Source: Acidobacteriota bacterium
GTDB lineage: Bacteria > Acidobacteriota > UBA6911 > RPQK01 > JAPXNP01
Assembly (NCBI GenBank): GCA_030614585.1
Contig: JAUWTT010000117.1
Coordinates: 1 to 9,305 of the forward strand
Direction of reading: 5' to 3'
Length of the DNA stretch: 9,305 bases
Below, in pieces: positions 1 to 6,251 of this stretch (the stretch's first letter is position 1; the number at the start of each line of letters is the position of its first letter). Both the position numbers and the translations under genes were made by a program. The notes beneath the pieces were generated by a model. That model was given only the letters and a program-made list of their open reading frames with translations. It was not told where the DNA came from and searched no databases.

Positions 1-820
1 GCCTGGCGAACCAGAAATCGTGGGCGAAATCATACTGAAACACATCACTCTTCTCGTACACGATTCGCTGAAACGGAATCCCCAAAGACTCCGAAAAAAC
101 GGCAAAGAGCGTCGATGATTGATCCGAGTAGCTCGGAATCTCGCAAATTGCTTTCACGAGCTGGAGCGCCTTCTCTCGAACCGGTTCCGTGTTCTGGTTA
201 CCCGTCAGCTTGAAATAGAATCTGTCGAATAGCCCCAATGCTCCTGCCGCCGTACGGTAAAAGTGGGCGCCATCCAGCTCCTCCAGGTCTTGGTCATCGT
301 CTCTTTGAGCTGCAAAGATTCCAAGGGCATTGGGAAACTGTGCCATGTCATACAGTTCGATATTGATCTCAAGCTCTGCTTGCGACTTCTCGATAGACAG
401 GAAGTGCAGAGCGTTGAATCCATATTGGAAGTATTGCGGCGCAGCTCCGTTGATCTTCTCGAATAGATTCGACTCGTTAAACCTTTGAGGTCTGGACGAA
501 GGGACCCAACCGTCTTCCAGGATCGATGCAGGGAAGATTCCGAGCTGATATGCCGGAGTTGGCGATCCGCCCTGCGCTGGATCAGACCATCTCTGTAACG
601 GACTGCGGTAGAGAGTGTCCTCGACTCGGCTCTCTTCCATGATTGACATTGAGATGTCTCTTTCGCCCGGGTCAAAATCGTCCCCTCTTAATCCAAACCA
701 TACTCCCGCAAGTACAAGGAAACAGATGAAACACCCACCGAAAATTTCCTCACCTCGAGAGATATGCTTCCGATAGACTCGCCTTTTCTTATTAGTGAAA
801 ATTCTTTCTTTACGGGCCAT
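1..820 (-). CDS. Membrane-anchored DUF6599-like protein (3' end cut by window edge)
   Basis: An open frame begins at the ATG at 820-818 and stays open for 273 codons to the left edge, so the C-terminus is missing. The N-terminus is very basic (MARKERIFTNKKRRVYRK), followed by one hydrophobic segment at about residues 26-44, which suggests an N-in membrane anchor with the rest outside the cytoplasm. From about residue 104 the sequence resembles the DUF6599 family: a W near the start, then NLFEKINGAAPQYFQYGF at 118-135, matching the family pattern of an 'N-L-[YF]-x-x-I-[DN]-G-A-A-x-x-[YF]' block. The biochemical role of that family is not known to me. The start is not supported by a close Shine-Dalgarno; the nearest purine-rich stretch is GCGGGG, about 11 bases upstream. 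It reads in the same direction as the sigma-54 activator but lies 460 bp downstream of it across structured DNA, so it is probably a separate transcription unit. Family assignment is from motif memory, moderately sure. Confidence 0.75.
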   Translation of the reverse strand, partial: MARKERIFTNKKRRVYRKHISRGEEIFGGCFICFLVLAGVWFGLRGDDFDPGERDISMSIMEESRVEDTLYRSPLQRWSDPAQGGSPTPAYQLGIFPASILEDGWVPSSRPQRFNESNLFEKINGAAPQYFQYGFNALHFLSIEKSQAELEINIELYDMAQFPNALGIFAAQRDDDQDLEELDGAHFYRTAAGALGLFDRFYFKLTGNQNTEPVREKALQLVKAICEIPSYSDQSSTLFAVFSESLGIPFQRIVYEKSDVFQYDFAHDFWFAR

Positions 821-1195
821 AGAATCGCAACCCCGCGGAAGGTAGCGCCCGCTCCTCCCGAGTTGTCAGCACCAGAGCAGACCTGAGTCGAGTCAGGTCC
901 CTTCTTAGGTGTAGATTTTCCGCTCTATCCGGTCTCTTGCTAACGGTGGAACTCCTAAAAGTTTAGCATACGGCGGATTTACAGGTGGCTCTCGCTTGAC
1001 TGAGCCAGGGTGACTACCGCGGATGCCGGTGGCTGTAGCATTCATACCGTCCTCCGGACTCAGGTTTCTATGGACGGTACAACCCAGGGCTGGCCCTCCT
1101 TCGTCGGGCACTCGCCCTGGGCTCCACACATATCGCCCCGTGGGGCGGGGCTGAACTGGGAACTGGGGGCTGAGTCACCGATCACCCCGATTACT
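821..1195. other. Hairpin-rich non-coding region between the activator and the DUF6599-like gene
   Basis: No convincing gene lies here. Several separate inverted repeats can be read: GACCTGA/TCAGGTC at 880-886/893-899; GCTAA/TTAGC at 939-943/963-967; GGCTC/GAGCC at 987-991/1002-1006; TACCGTCC/GGACGGTA at 1045-1052/1072-1079; CCCAGGGC/GCCCTGGG at 1083-1090/1114-1121; and the near-palindrome CGCCCCGTGGGGCG at 1134-1147. On the minus strand these would fall in a long leader of the DUF6599-like gene or form an independent structured RNA. They match no riboswitch class I recognise. A 74-codon minus frame (1129-905, GTG start) crosses the region, but it has no Shine-Dalgarno and no recognisable domain. 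Confidence 0.4.
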
Positions 1196-1269
1196 GATCA
1201 TCCTCCTTCGCTAAAGCTATGGAGGACAGGCCGATTATCCTCCTTCGCCAAGGCTTCGGAGGACAGGCC
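1196..1269. repeat. Two tandem 37-bp palindromic (REP-like) repeats
   Basis: Two adjacent 37-bp units, 1196-1232 and 1233-1269, differ at five positions (about 86% identity). Read on the minus strand each has outer arms CCTCC and GGAGG, a three-base internal loop on each side, and a short inner stem. The inner stem is GCC/GGC in the 1233-1269 unit and GCT/AGC in the 1196-1232 unit, a compensatory pair of changes that argues for a folded form. The pair starts 11 bp past the stop of the sigma-54 activator, where it could act as a 3'-end mRNA structure. The plus-strand translation contains SSFAKASEDR, which I recall as a frequent spurious peptide from such repeats in uncultured bacteria. Confidence 0.75.
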
Positions 1270-1280
1270 ACCTCTCGGCA

Positions 1281-3188
1281 TCACTTCTTGAATCGATTCG
1301 TGATTTCTTCCCTGAGATCGAGATTACGAATCAATCGGTGCAGATAGGTGGGTTGAAGTGCGAGAATCTGAGCCGCTTTGGTGAGGTTTCCGTTTGCCTG
1401 ACGCACGGCATTGAGGATCAGTTCCTTCTTTGCGAACCGAATGGCCTCGTGAAACTGACCGGGAGGAGCCGCACTTGGGGCATGGCCGGAGATCGTTTTC
1501 GGAAGGTCTTCAGGAATGATCACACTTTCCGAGCCAAGCACAACTGCCCGTTCGAGTACGTTTCGGAGTTCTCTAACATTGCCGGGCCATTCATTTCCTC
1601 TGAGCAAGGTCATCGCTTCTTCAGAGACGCCCCCGACGACACGCCCGCCTCGTCCATTAAACTTGGATACGAAGTATTGAGTCAGAAGAGGGATATCCTC
1701 ACGCCGATTCCTGAGAGGCGGCATTGTCAGAGAAACAACATTGAGACGGTAGAAGAGATCTTCTCTAAAGTCTCCCCGCCCGATGGCTTTGCCCAAGTCT
1801 TGATTTGTTGCTGCAATAAGCCTGATGTCCACGCGTATTGGTCTGGTTCCTCCGACTCGCTCGAACTCCTTGTCCTCGAGGAAACGGAGGATCTTCGTGT
1901 GAAGAGGAGGGGCCAGGTCTCCAACTTCGTCGAGGAAAAGAGTTCCCCGGTCAGCGATTTCCAGTTTGCCCCTTTTCAGCGAAAGGGCTCCTGTAAAAGC
2001 CCCCTTTTCGTGCCCGAAGAGCTCACTCTCGAGTAGCGACTCACTGATAGCCGCACAGTTAATAGCCACAAAAGGACAGGATGCGCGAGGGGAGTTTCGA
2101 TGTATTGCCTGGGCCGCAAGTTCCTTGCCGGTTCCACTTTCGCCGTCAATTAGAACGGTTGCGTCGGTTGTGGCGACGCGCGAGATCAATTTGTACACTT
2201 CCTGCATTGGCGGGCTCTCGCCTACCATGTCGTGTTTCAGCTCCAGATCGGCGCGAAGTCTTTCCGTTTCCTCTTCCAGCCATTCAAAGTGCCTGCTGTT
2301 CTCGAATGCAAGGGCGGAGATGCCGGACACTGTTGCAAGTGAATGGAGGTCGTCTTCGTCGAAGCCCTTTTGCTTTCTTGTCTCAAGGTAGATGAGTCCC
2401 AGGATTTTGTCTCCTGTAACTAACGGCACACACAGCACTGATTCGACTCCCGCCGAATATAGGCTTTTGCTTCGGCGGAACTCGCTCTGGAGAATGTGAT
2501 TGCTCAAAATTGCAGTTCGCTCTTTGAGAACTTTGTCTATTATGGTGCGGCTGACTGGAACCGATTCCTCCAGGATCGCCTTGGAGCGGGCATAGCCGGT
2601 CGTGAAGTTTTCAGTACCGTTCACGAGCATGAGCACTCCCCGTTCGGCAGGAATCATCTCGAGAATCAGTCCGAGCAACTGTGTTTTGAGTCTGGTGAGG
2701 CTGCGAACGGAAGCGACGAGCCGGCTGATTTTCAGGAGTGCCTCAAGAGCCCGAGTCTTTCGCTCTCCTGGATCGGTTGATAGTGACCAGGCCTTTTCCT
2801 GAAGGTCAACGACATCCTCATGCGGCAGAAGATAGGACGATCTTGAGATTGGCGCTTCTTCATCCATGAGCACAGCGCTTGGGCCGGGAGGTTGCCCTGA
2901 TTCGAGAAAGACAAAATGAGAAGTGCCCACCGCCAGTACATCGCCGTGTTTGAGTCGCTGGTGTTTGACCGGCTTATCGTTTACGAACGTGCCGTTGGTA
3001 CTGCCAAGATCCCGCACTTCAAATTGATCCTTGTTTCTGATGATTTCGCAGTGTCGGCGGGAGGCCAAGGTGTCAGATAAATGGATGTCACAGGAAACTT
3101 CTTGTCCGATCAAGAGCAGCTTGTTTTTCAGCGCAAAGACGCGCCCTTTTAAAGGCCCATCCAGCGTTGCCAATTTTGGCTCTTTCAT
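1281..3188 (-). CDS. Sigma-54-dependent transcriptional activator, FHA-GAF-AAA+-Fis HTH
   Basis: A complete 635-residue bacterial enhancer-binding protein. Domains in order: an FHA domain at about 5-97, with SRRH at 43-46 and LGSTNGTFVN at 61-70; a GAF-like sensor at about 150-300; the AAA+ sigma-54 interaction domain at about 321-560, with Walker A GESGTGKE (349-356), the sigma-54-contacting GAFTGA loop (396-401), Walker B GTLFLDE (415-421) and the arginine-containing FREDLFYRLNV (474-484); and a Fis-type helix-turn-helix at about 585-625. All catalytic motifs are intact, so it should hydrolyse ATP to open sigma-54 promoters. The FHA domain replaces a response-regulator receiver and implies control by phosphothreonine recognition, but no kinase is in the window. 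The start ATG at 3188 has GAGAGG about ten bases upstream, and the FHA domain begins immediately, which supports it. The beta-barrel gene 183 bp upstream has a sigma-54 promoter and is a likely target. Confidence 0.95.
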   Translation of the reverse strand: MKEPKLATLDGPLKGRVFALKNKLLLIGQEVSCDIHLSDTLASRRHCEIIRNKDQFEVRDLGSTNGTFVNDKPVKHQRLKHGDVLAVGTSHFVFLESGQPPGPSAVLMDEEAPISRSSYLLPHEDVVDLQEKAWSLSTDPGERKTRALEALLKISRLVASVRSLTRLKTQLLGLILEMIPAERGVLMLVNGTENFTTGYARSKAILEESVPVSRTIIDKVLKERTAILSNHILQSEFRRSKSLYSAGVESVLCVPLVTGDKILGLIYLETRKQKGFDEDDLHSLATVSGISALAFENSRHFEWLEEETERLRADLELKHDMVGESPPMQEVYKLISRVATTDATVLIDGESGTGKELAAQAIHRNSPRASCPFVAINCAAISESLLESELFGHEKGAFTGALSLKRGKLEIADRGTLFLDEVGDLAPPLHTKILRFLEDKEFERVGGTRPIRVDIRLIAATNQDLGKAIGRGDFREDLFYRLNVVSLTMPPLRNRREDIPLLTQYFVSKFNGRGGRVVGGVSEEAMTLLRGNEWPGNVRELRNVLERAVVLGSESVIIPEDLPKTISGHAPSAAPPGQFHEAIRFAKKELILNAVRQANGNLTKAAQILALQPTYLHRLIRNLDLREEITNRFKK

Positions 3189-3371
3189 GTTTTGCGGACC
3201 TCTCGTGACTCTGTTTCACAGGAGGATATCCGAATCGATCGAAAGCGGCAATACATGAAAGCGGGGGCAAACCGCGAATCCTGAGTAGGAGCGGTGGTTG
3301 GGCTGCTCTTTGTGCTTCATCCTGTAGAAAAACGACCAACATCCCTCCACCGAGTGCCATCAAGTTATTGA

Positions 3372-3908
3372 TCAGCGGAAGATGAAGGCGACTCGGGCTT
3401 CCAGGAAGTGTGTGTTCCCCTCCACATAGACCTGATCGCGGCCTTCAATTCGGATGCCCCAGCGGTCGCCAATCCACTTATTCACTCCCCCTCCAAAGAA
3501 GACGCCGTGAGCAGTTCCGCTCCTAAAGAACAGTGTGTAGCCTCCGGTTACAAAAGGGACAGTCTTCTTTTCTCGATTGAATGCGTAAATGACTCCTGGT
3601 GAAAGAACACCAATTCCGTGACCGTCAAAACTGGAGAGATATCCGAGTTCAAAGGCCGCACCGAGTCCCCCAGCCAGGAGCCCTTCCCCTCCGCCACCAA
3701 AGTGCACCATTCCCTCTCCACCGCAGCCCGGCCAGTAAGCGGCTCCGACTGACGCAAAGCCATACCCCCACGCTTTGCGCTCTTTTTCCTCGCCAAGGGC
3801 CACGCATTCCAGAGCTAGCAACGATCCCAGCAGGAAGATGCCGAAACGGAAAACTGAATAGTGTGACCGATAAACAGGCCTCTTGGCCAATTCTAATGCT
3901 CTCATCAT
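3372..3908 (-). CDS. Exported small outer-membrane beta-barrel-like protein
   Basis: A 178-residue protein from the ATG at 3908. I chose this start because AAAGGAGAG lies six bases upstream. An in-frame ATG 60 bases earlier (3968) falls inside the sigma-54 promoter and lacks a ribosome site. A second ATG follows directly at 3905. The N-terminus has basic residues, a hydrophobic core at about 22-38 and an Ala-Leu-Gly cleavage site near 39, a Sec-type signal peptide. The mature part (about 139 residues) is rich in Gly and aromatics with alternating short strands, such as VPFVTGGYTLFF and RWGIRIEGRDQVYV, and ends in VAFIFR, close to the terminal aromatic pattern of outer-membrane barrels. It resembles small OmpW/OmpA-barrel-like proteins, but I cannot name a family. 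It is probably transcribed first in a unit with the downstream sigma-54 activator. Its ligand or role is unknown. Confidence 0.8.
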   Translation of the reverse strand: MMRALELAKRPVYRSHYSVFRFGIFLLGSLLALECVALGEEKERKAWGYGFASVGAAYWPGCGGEGMVHFGGGGEGLLAGGLGAAFELGYLSSFDGHGIGVLSPGVIYAFNREKKTVPFVTGGYTLFFRSGTAHGVFFGGGVNKWIGDRWGIRIEGRDQVYVEGNTHFLEARVAFIFR

Positions 3909-3921
3909 GGAACTCTCCTTT
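3909..3921 (-). promoter_or_regulatory. Ribosome binding site deciding the beta-barrel start
   Basis: AAAGGAGAG (3921-3913) is followed by four bases and then ATG ATG; GGAG itself ends six bases before the first ATG. This favours the start at 3908 over the longer in-frame ATG at 3968. Confidence 0.75.
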
Positions 3922-3951
3922 CCGAACTGAGTGCTGATGCATTTAAGTAAT

Positions 3952-3967
3952 CGCAACTCCTGTTCCA
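3952..3967 (-). promoter_or_regulatory. Sigma-54 (-24/-12) promoter for the beta-barrel gene
   Basis: On the minus strand the sequence TGGAACAGGAGTTGCG fits the consensus TGGCAC-N5-TTGC. GG at 3966-3965 and GC at 3954-3953 are separated by exactly ten bases, and the TTGC block is complete. The predicted transcription start at about 3941 gives a leader of about 33 nt that contains the Shine-Dalgarno at 3918-3913 and the ATG at 3908. A gene for a sigma-54 activator lies just downstream in the same direction, which makes a chance match less likely. Confidence 0.7.
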
Positions 3968-4382
3968 ATGCTTTGAGATATCTTGAAATGTTGGCCCGTG
4001 TTTCTACTAACTGTCTTTAAAGTAATGAGTTGCGGGACGTGGCCTTCTTCTAGTGGGTCGGCCCTGGCTATGAGAACACCGACTCGCGGGATGAATAGAT
4101 ATCCAAACAGATAGCGACTTTCGTGACTTCAGTATCCTATTGGATAGACTCCTTCAGTTTTCCAACTACTCACGGTTCAGCGTTTCCAAATCGCAGCAGG
4201 AATCGAAGGGGGCCCCACGCGATGTCTGATCCTTCTCTTAGTGCAAACTGATTTGAAGCTTGTCCTGTCCCGCCTTAGCAAGCAGAATAGTACGGGAGAA
4301 GTTCGTGGAGCCGTTGGGGTGGGCCTTGATCGTTGATACTTCACTGCACTCGAACACGACTCTTCTGGGGAGGAGGATCTAG
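3968..4382. other. Divergent intergenic region with a possible activator-binding dyad
   Basis: No gene is seen between the sigma-54 promoter and the lipoprotein remnant. The short dyad TATCC-TATT-GGATA at 4133-4146 lies about 180 bp upstream of the -12 element, a usual distance for an enhancer site of a sigma-54 activator. It is only a five-base-arm palindrome and could be chance. A strong Shine-Dalgarno, GGGGAGGAGG, sits at the right end before the ATG at 4383. I see no RNA gene or clear sigma-70 promoter. Confidence 0.3.
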
Positions 4383-4734
4383 ATGGAATTGACACGAAAG
4401 GTCTGGATTGGAACGGTCTTGGCGGCTGGACTTTTGGCACTGTTAATTGGTTGCGAGAGCGGACCACCTTCCGCCAGTGAAGTCTTGAGAGGCTATTTTA
4501 CGGCCATTGGGGGAGATGCAGTTTTAGGGCTGCGGAGTCGCGTGGCGAAAGGCAAGTTCGAAGCTCGAGGATTACAGAGAGGTTGACGGAGCCATGATAG
4601 CCCACAGAGTATCGGTTGACATGGGGGGCAGTATCGACCTCGAGTTCTCGTATGATGAAGTTGAGCAAAACGTCGATATTCCGGTGGAAACCTTCGACTT
4701 CCCTGAGGAAATCCAGAAGCTCATTAATAGGTAG
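4383..4734 (+). pseudogene. Remnant of an outer-membrane-lipoprotein-sorting-like lipoprotein (internal deletion plus frame change)
   Basis: The first frame, from the ATG at 4383 with GGAGGAGG upstream, encodes a lipoprotein signal with lipobox LIGC (Cys24). It continues with SEVLRGYFTAIGGDAVLGLRS, typical of the N-terminus of acidobacterial lipoproteins of roughly 230-260 residues, then meets a TGA at 4584-4586. In the +1 frame, from about 4561 to the TAG at 4732, a second stretch reads LEDYREVDG ... YDEVEQNVDIPVETF, which is the usual C-terminus of the same kind of protein ('DYREVDG-x-x-x-P-H-x', then 'N-V-x-[IV]-x-x-x-x-F'). About 120-150 middle residues are absent and the halves are out of frame; the junction lies near 4555-4565. 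So the intact gene carried a secreted lipoprotein, and this copy is very unlikely to make it. A tiny 67-residue lipoprotein could still be translated. An assembly error is the main alternative. Confidence 0.75.
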
Positions 4735-4837
4735 GAAATCAATCTCACTCTTGGGAAGGGTTTTGGAACGGAGTGTCGTTTTCCCTTTGATGTGTTCTTC
4801 GAAGGTGTTGTGAGGAGGTCTTCAGATTTTAGACGTA

Positions 4838-4864
4838 GGAGCGGAGATCGTGCTCGTTCGCTCC
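4838..4864 (+). other. Hairpin in the leader of the MFS exporter gene
   Basis: GGAGCG (4838-4843) and CGCTCC (4859-4864) form a six-base stem with a 15-base loop, ending 13 bases before the TTG start at 4878 and just before the GAGGG ribosome site. It is not followed by a T-run. It might terminate read-through from the upstream remnant or affect translation, but could be incidental. Confidence 0.25.
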
Positions 4865-4877
4865 CAGCGAGGGAAGC

Positions 4878-6125
4878 TTGAAGGGCGAGTACAGTCGACT
4901 GATTAGACAGAATGTAGACTTCCGCTTCCTCTGGTTCGGACAGATCGTTAGTCTTCTGGGTGATTGGTTCAATCTAATCGCTTCCGCGACCCTTGTAGCA
5001 GAGCTTACGGGCTCGGGGCTGGCCGTTGGATCACTTTTCGTTGTCCGGATGCTGGCGCCATTTCTCGTCAGCCCCGTAGCCGGCGTGGTAGCGGACCTCT
5101 TCAACCGCAGGTCCGTCTTGATCATCACCGATGTACTCCGCGGTTTAACCGTACTGGGATTTCTCCTGGTGACGGAGCCGAGTCACATTTGGTTGCTCTA
5201 CTCGCTGACTGCGGTGCAGTTGGGTTTGAGTGGCTTCTTCTTTCCGGCGCGCAACGCCATTCTTCCCGATATTGTCTCCAAGGCTGAGTTGGGGGCTGCA
5301 AACACTCTTGGAGCTGCTACATGGTCAGTCATGTTGGCGTTCGGAGCGGCGGCGGGAGGACTTGTGGCGGGATTGTTCGGAATCTACCCGGCCTTCATCA
5401 TCGATGCCTTTACCTTTGGCCTCTCTGCCCTTCTGATTTCGAAGGTCAAGCTGAGGGTCAAGCCCGATGTCAGCTCTTCCGCGAAGAGTCTGTCCGCCGG
5501 CTTCAGGCAATATGTCGAGGGTCTGAGGTATCTGGCTCACAATAGAGACATCTTCGTCATAACGCTCCATAAAGCGGCTCTCGGCCTATTCCTCGGAGCA
5601 ACCTTTGACATTGTCAAGGTGGCCATTGCGAAACAGGTTTTTGTGATTGGGATAGCCGGAGGAGTCGGGCTGGGGCTGATGTTCGCGTTCACCGGGGTGG
5701 GGACTGGCCTGGGAGCTCTCATAGTGCGACGCTTTATCGGAGACAGGGACCGTCCACTGAGACTATCGATAGCCGGTGGGTATCTTTTCGGGGCTCTCGG
5801 CTTGGCTTTATGTGCCTTTCTGATGAGTTTCTCCATCACCCTTTTCGGAACCTTTCTCCAGGGGCTCGGAGGCGGGATCATATGGGTTTTTTCGACCCAG
5901 TTGCTGCTGCAGTTAGTACCTGCTGAGATTCGAGGCCGTGTGTTTGCAACCGAGTTGGCCATGTTCACTCTGGTCAGTGCAGGAGGTGCCGCCCTGGTCG
6001 GATCGCTCCTTGACACGCCACTTGGGATAGCGGGTGTGACTTGGGGAATGGCGGTGCTGACCTTGGTTCCCGGTCTTCTGTGGCTGGCTTGGATTCAAAA
6101 ACAGCAGTCGGAGAAGAGTTCTTAA
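4878..6125 (+). CDS. MFS transporter, DHA3/MFS_3 (EntS-like) exporter
   Basis: A 415-residue integral membrane protein with about 12 hydrophobic segments, the normal length for the major facilitator superfamily. The N-terminal pattern (NVDFRFLWFGQIVSLLGDWF) is characteristic of the DHA3 or MFS_3 branch, which includes the enterobactin exporter EntS and macrolide efflux proteins. Loop 2-3 has a weak motif A, GVVADLFNRRSVL at about 69-81, and the C-terminal half has VPAEIRGRVFATE, equivalent to the branch's 'P-x-x-x-R-G-R-V-x-x'. It should export a small molecule using the proton gradient; the substrate cannot be told. The start is TTG at 4878 with GAGGG about four bases upstream; no in-frame ATG fits the expected N-terminus. 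It lies 143 bp downstream of the lipoprotein remnant on the same strand, and its 3' end converges on the MFS gene at 6252. Confidence 0.9.
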   Translation: MKGEYSRLIRQNVDFRFLWFGQIVSLLGDWFNLIASATLVAELTGSGLAVGSLFVVRMLAPFLVSPVAGVVADLFNRRSVLIITDVLRGLTVLGFLLVTEPSHIWLLYSLTAVQLGLSGFFFPARNAILPDIVSKAELGAANTLGAATWSVMLAFGAAAGGLVAGLFGIYPAFIIDAFTFGLSALLISKVKLRVKPDVSSSAKSLSAGFRQYVEGLRYLAHNRDIFVITLHKAALGLFLGATFDIVKVAIAKQVFVIGIAGGVGLGLMFAFTGVGTGLGALIVRRFIGDRDRPLRLSIAGGYLFGALGLALCAFLMSFSITLFGTFLQGLGGGIIWVFSTQLLLQLVPAEIRGRVFATELAMFTLVSAGGAALVGSLLDTPLGIAGVTWGMAVLTLVPGLLWLAWIQKQQSEKSS

Positions 6126-6205
6126 CGAGTGGAATAGGCAGAATTTGACTTGACTGTGTCTCTTGCATTCTGGCGAGTTACGCGACACCCTCTTCCAGCC
6201 GGCAA

Positions 6206-6222
6206 GTCGCCGTCCTGGCGAC
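6206..6222. terminator. GC-rich hairpin between convergent genes, possible bidirectional terminator
   Basis: GTCGCC-GTCCT-GGCGAC forms a perfect six-base stem with a five-base loop in the 126-bp gap between the stops at 6125 (+) and 6252 (-). Its place suits a terminator for both genes. Neither side has a T-run, so it does not meet the classical intrinsic terminator pattern. Confidence 0.35.
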
Positions 6223-6251
6223 GATTGATTCGAGGGACCGGAAGTTTCGGA

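Noticed and set aside
205..675. 156-codon minus frame inside the DUF6599-like gene
   Set aside because: It is an out-of-frame shadow; the neighbouring frame, open from 820 to the edge, carries the family motif and a membrane anchor.
880..899. Intrinsic terminator at the GACCTGA/TCAGGTC hairpin
   Set aside because: The seven-base stem is real, but no T-run follows on either strand, so I list it only as part of the structured region.
1338..2036. 232-codon plus-strand frame opposite the activator
   Set aside because: It is antisense to intact AAA+ and HTH motifs and shows no domain of its own.
3088..3363. 91-codon minus frame upstream of and overlapping the sigma-54 activator
   Set aside because: It overlaps the FHA-coding start by about 100 bases in another frame, has no recognisable domain, and lacks a ribosome site.
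3372..3968. Longer start for the beta-barrel gene at ATG 3968
   Set aside because: That ATG overlaps the -24 element of the sigma-54 promoter, has no ribosome site, and would put 20 non-signal residues before the signal peptide.
4314..4335. Sigma-54-like TGGGGTGGGCCTTGAT upstream of the lipoprotein remnant
   Set aside because: TGG and TTG are present, but the essential GC of the -12 element is GA, and CAC is missing.
4766..4785. Sigma-54-like TGGAACGGAGTGTCGT upstream of the MFS exporter
   Set aside because: The -24 half fits well, but the -12 position reads CG where GC is required.
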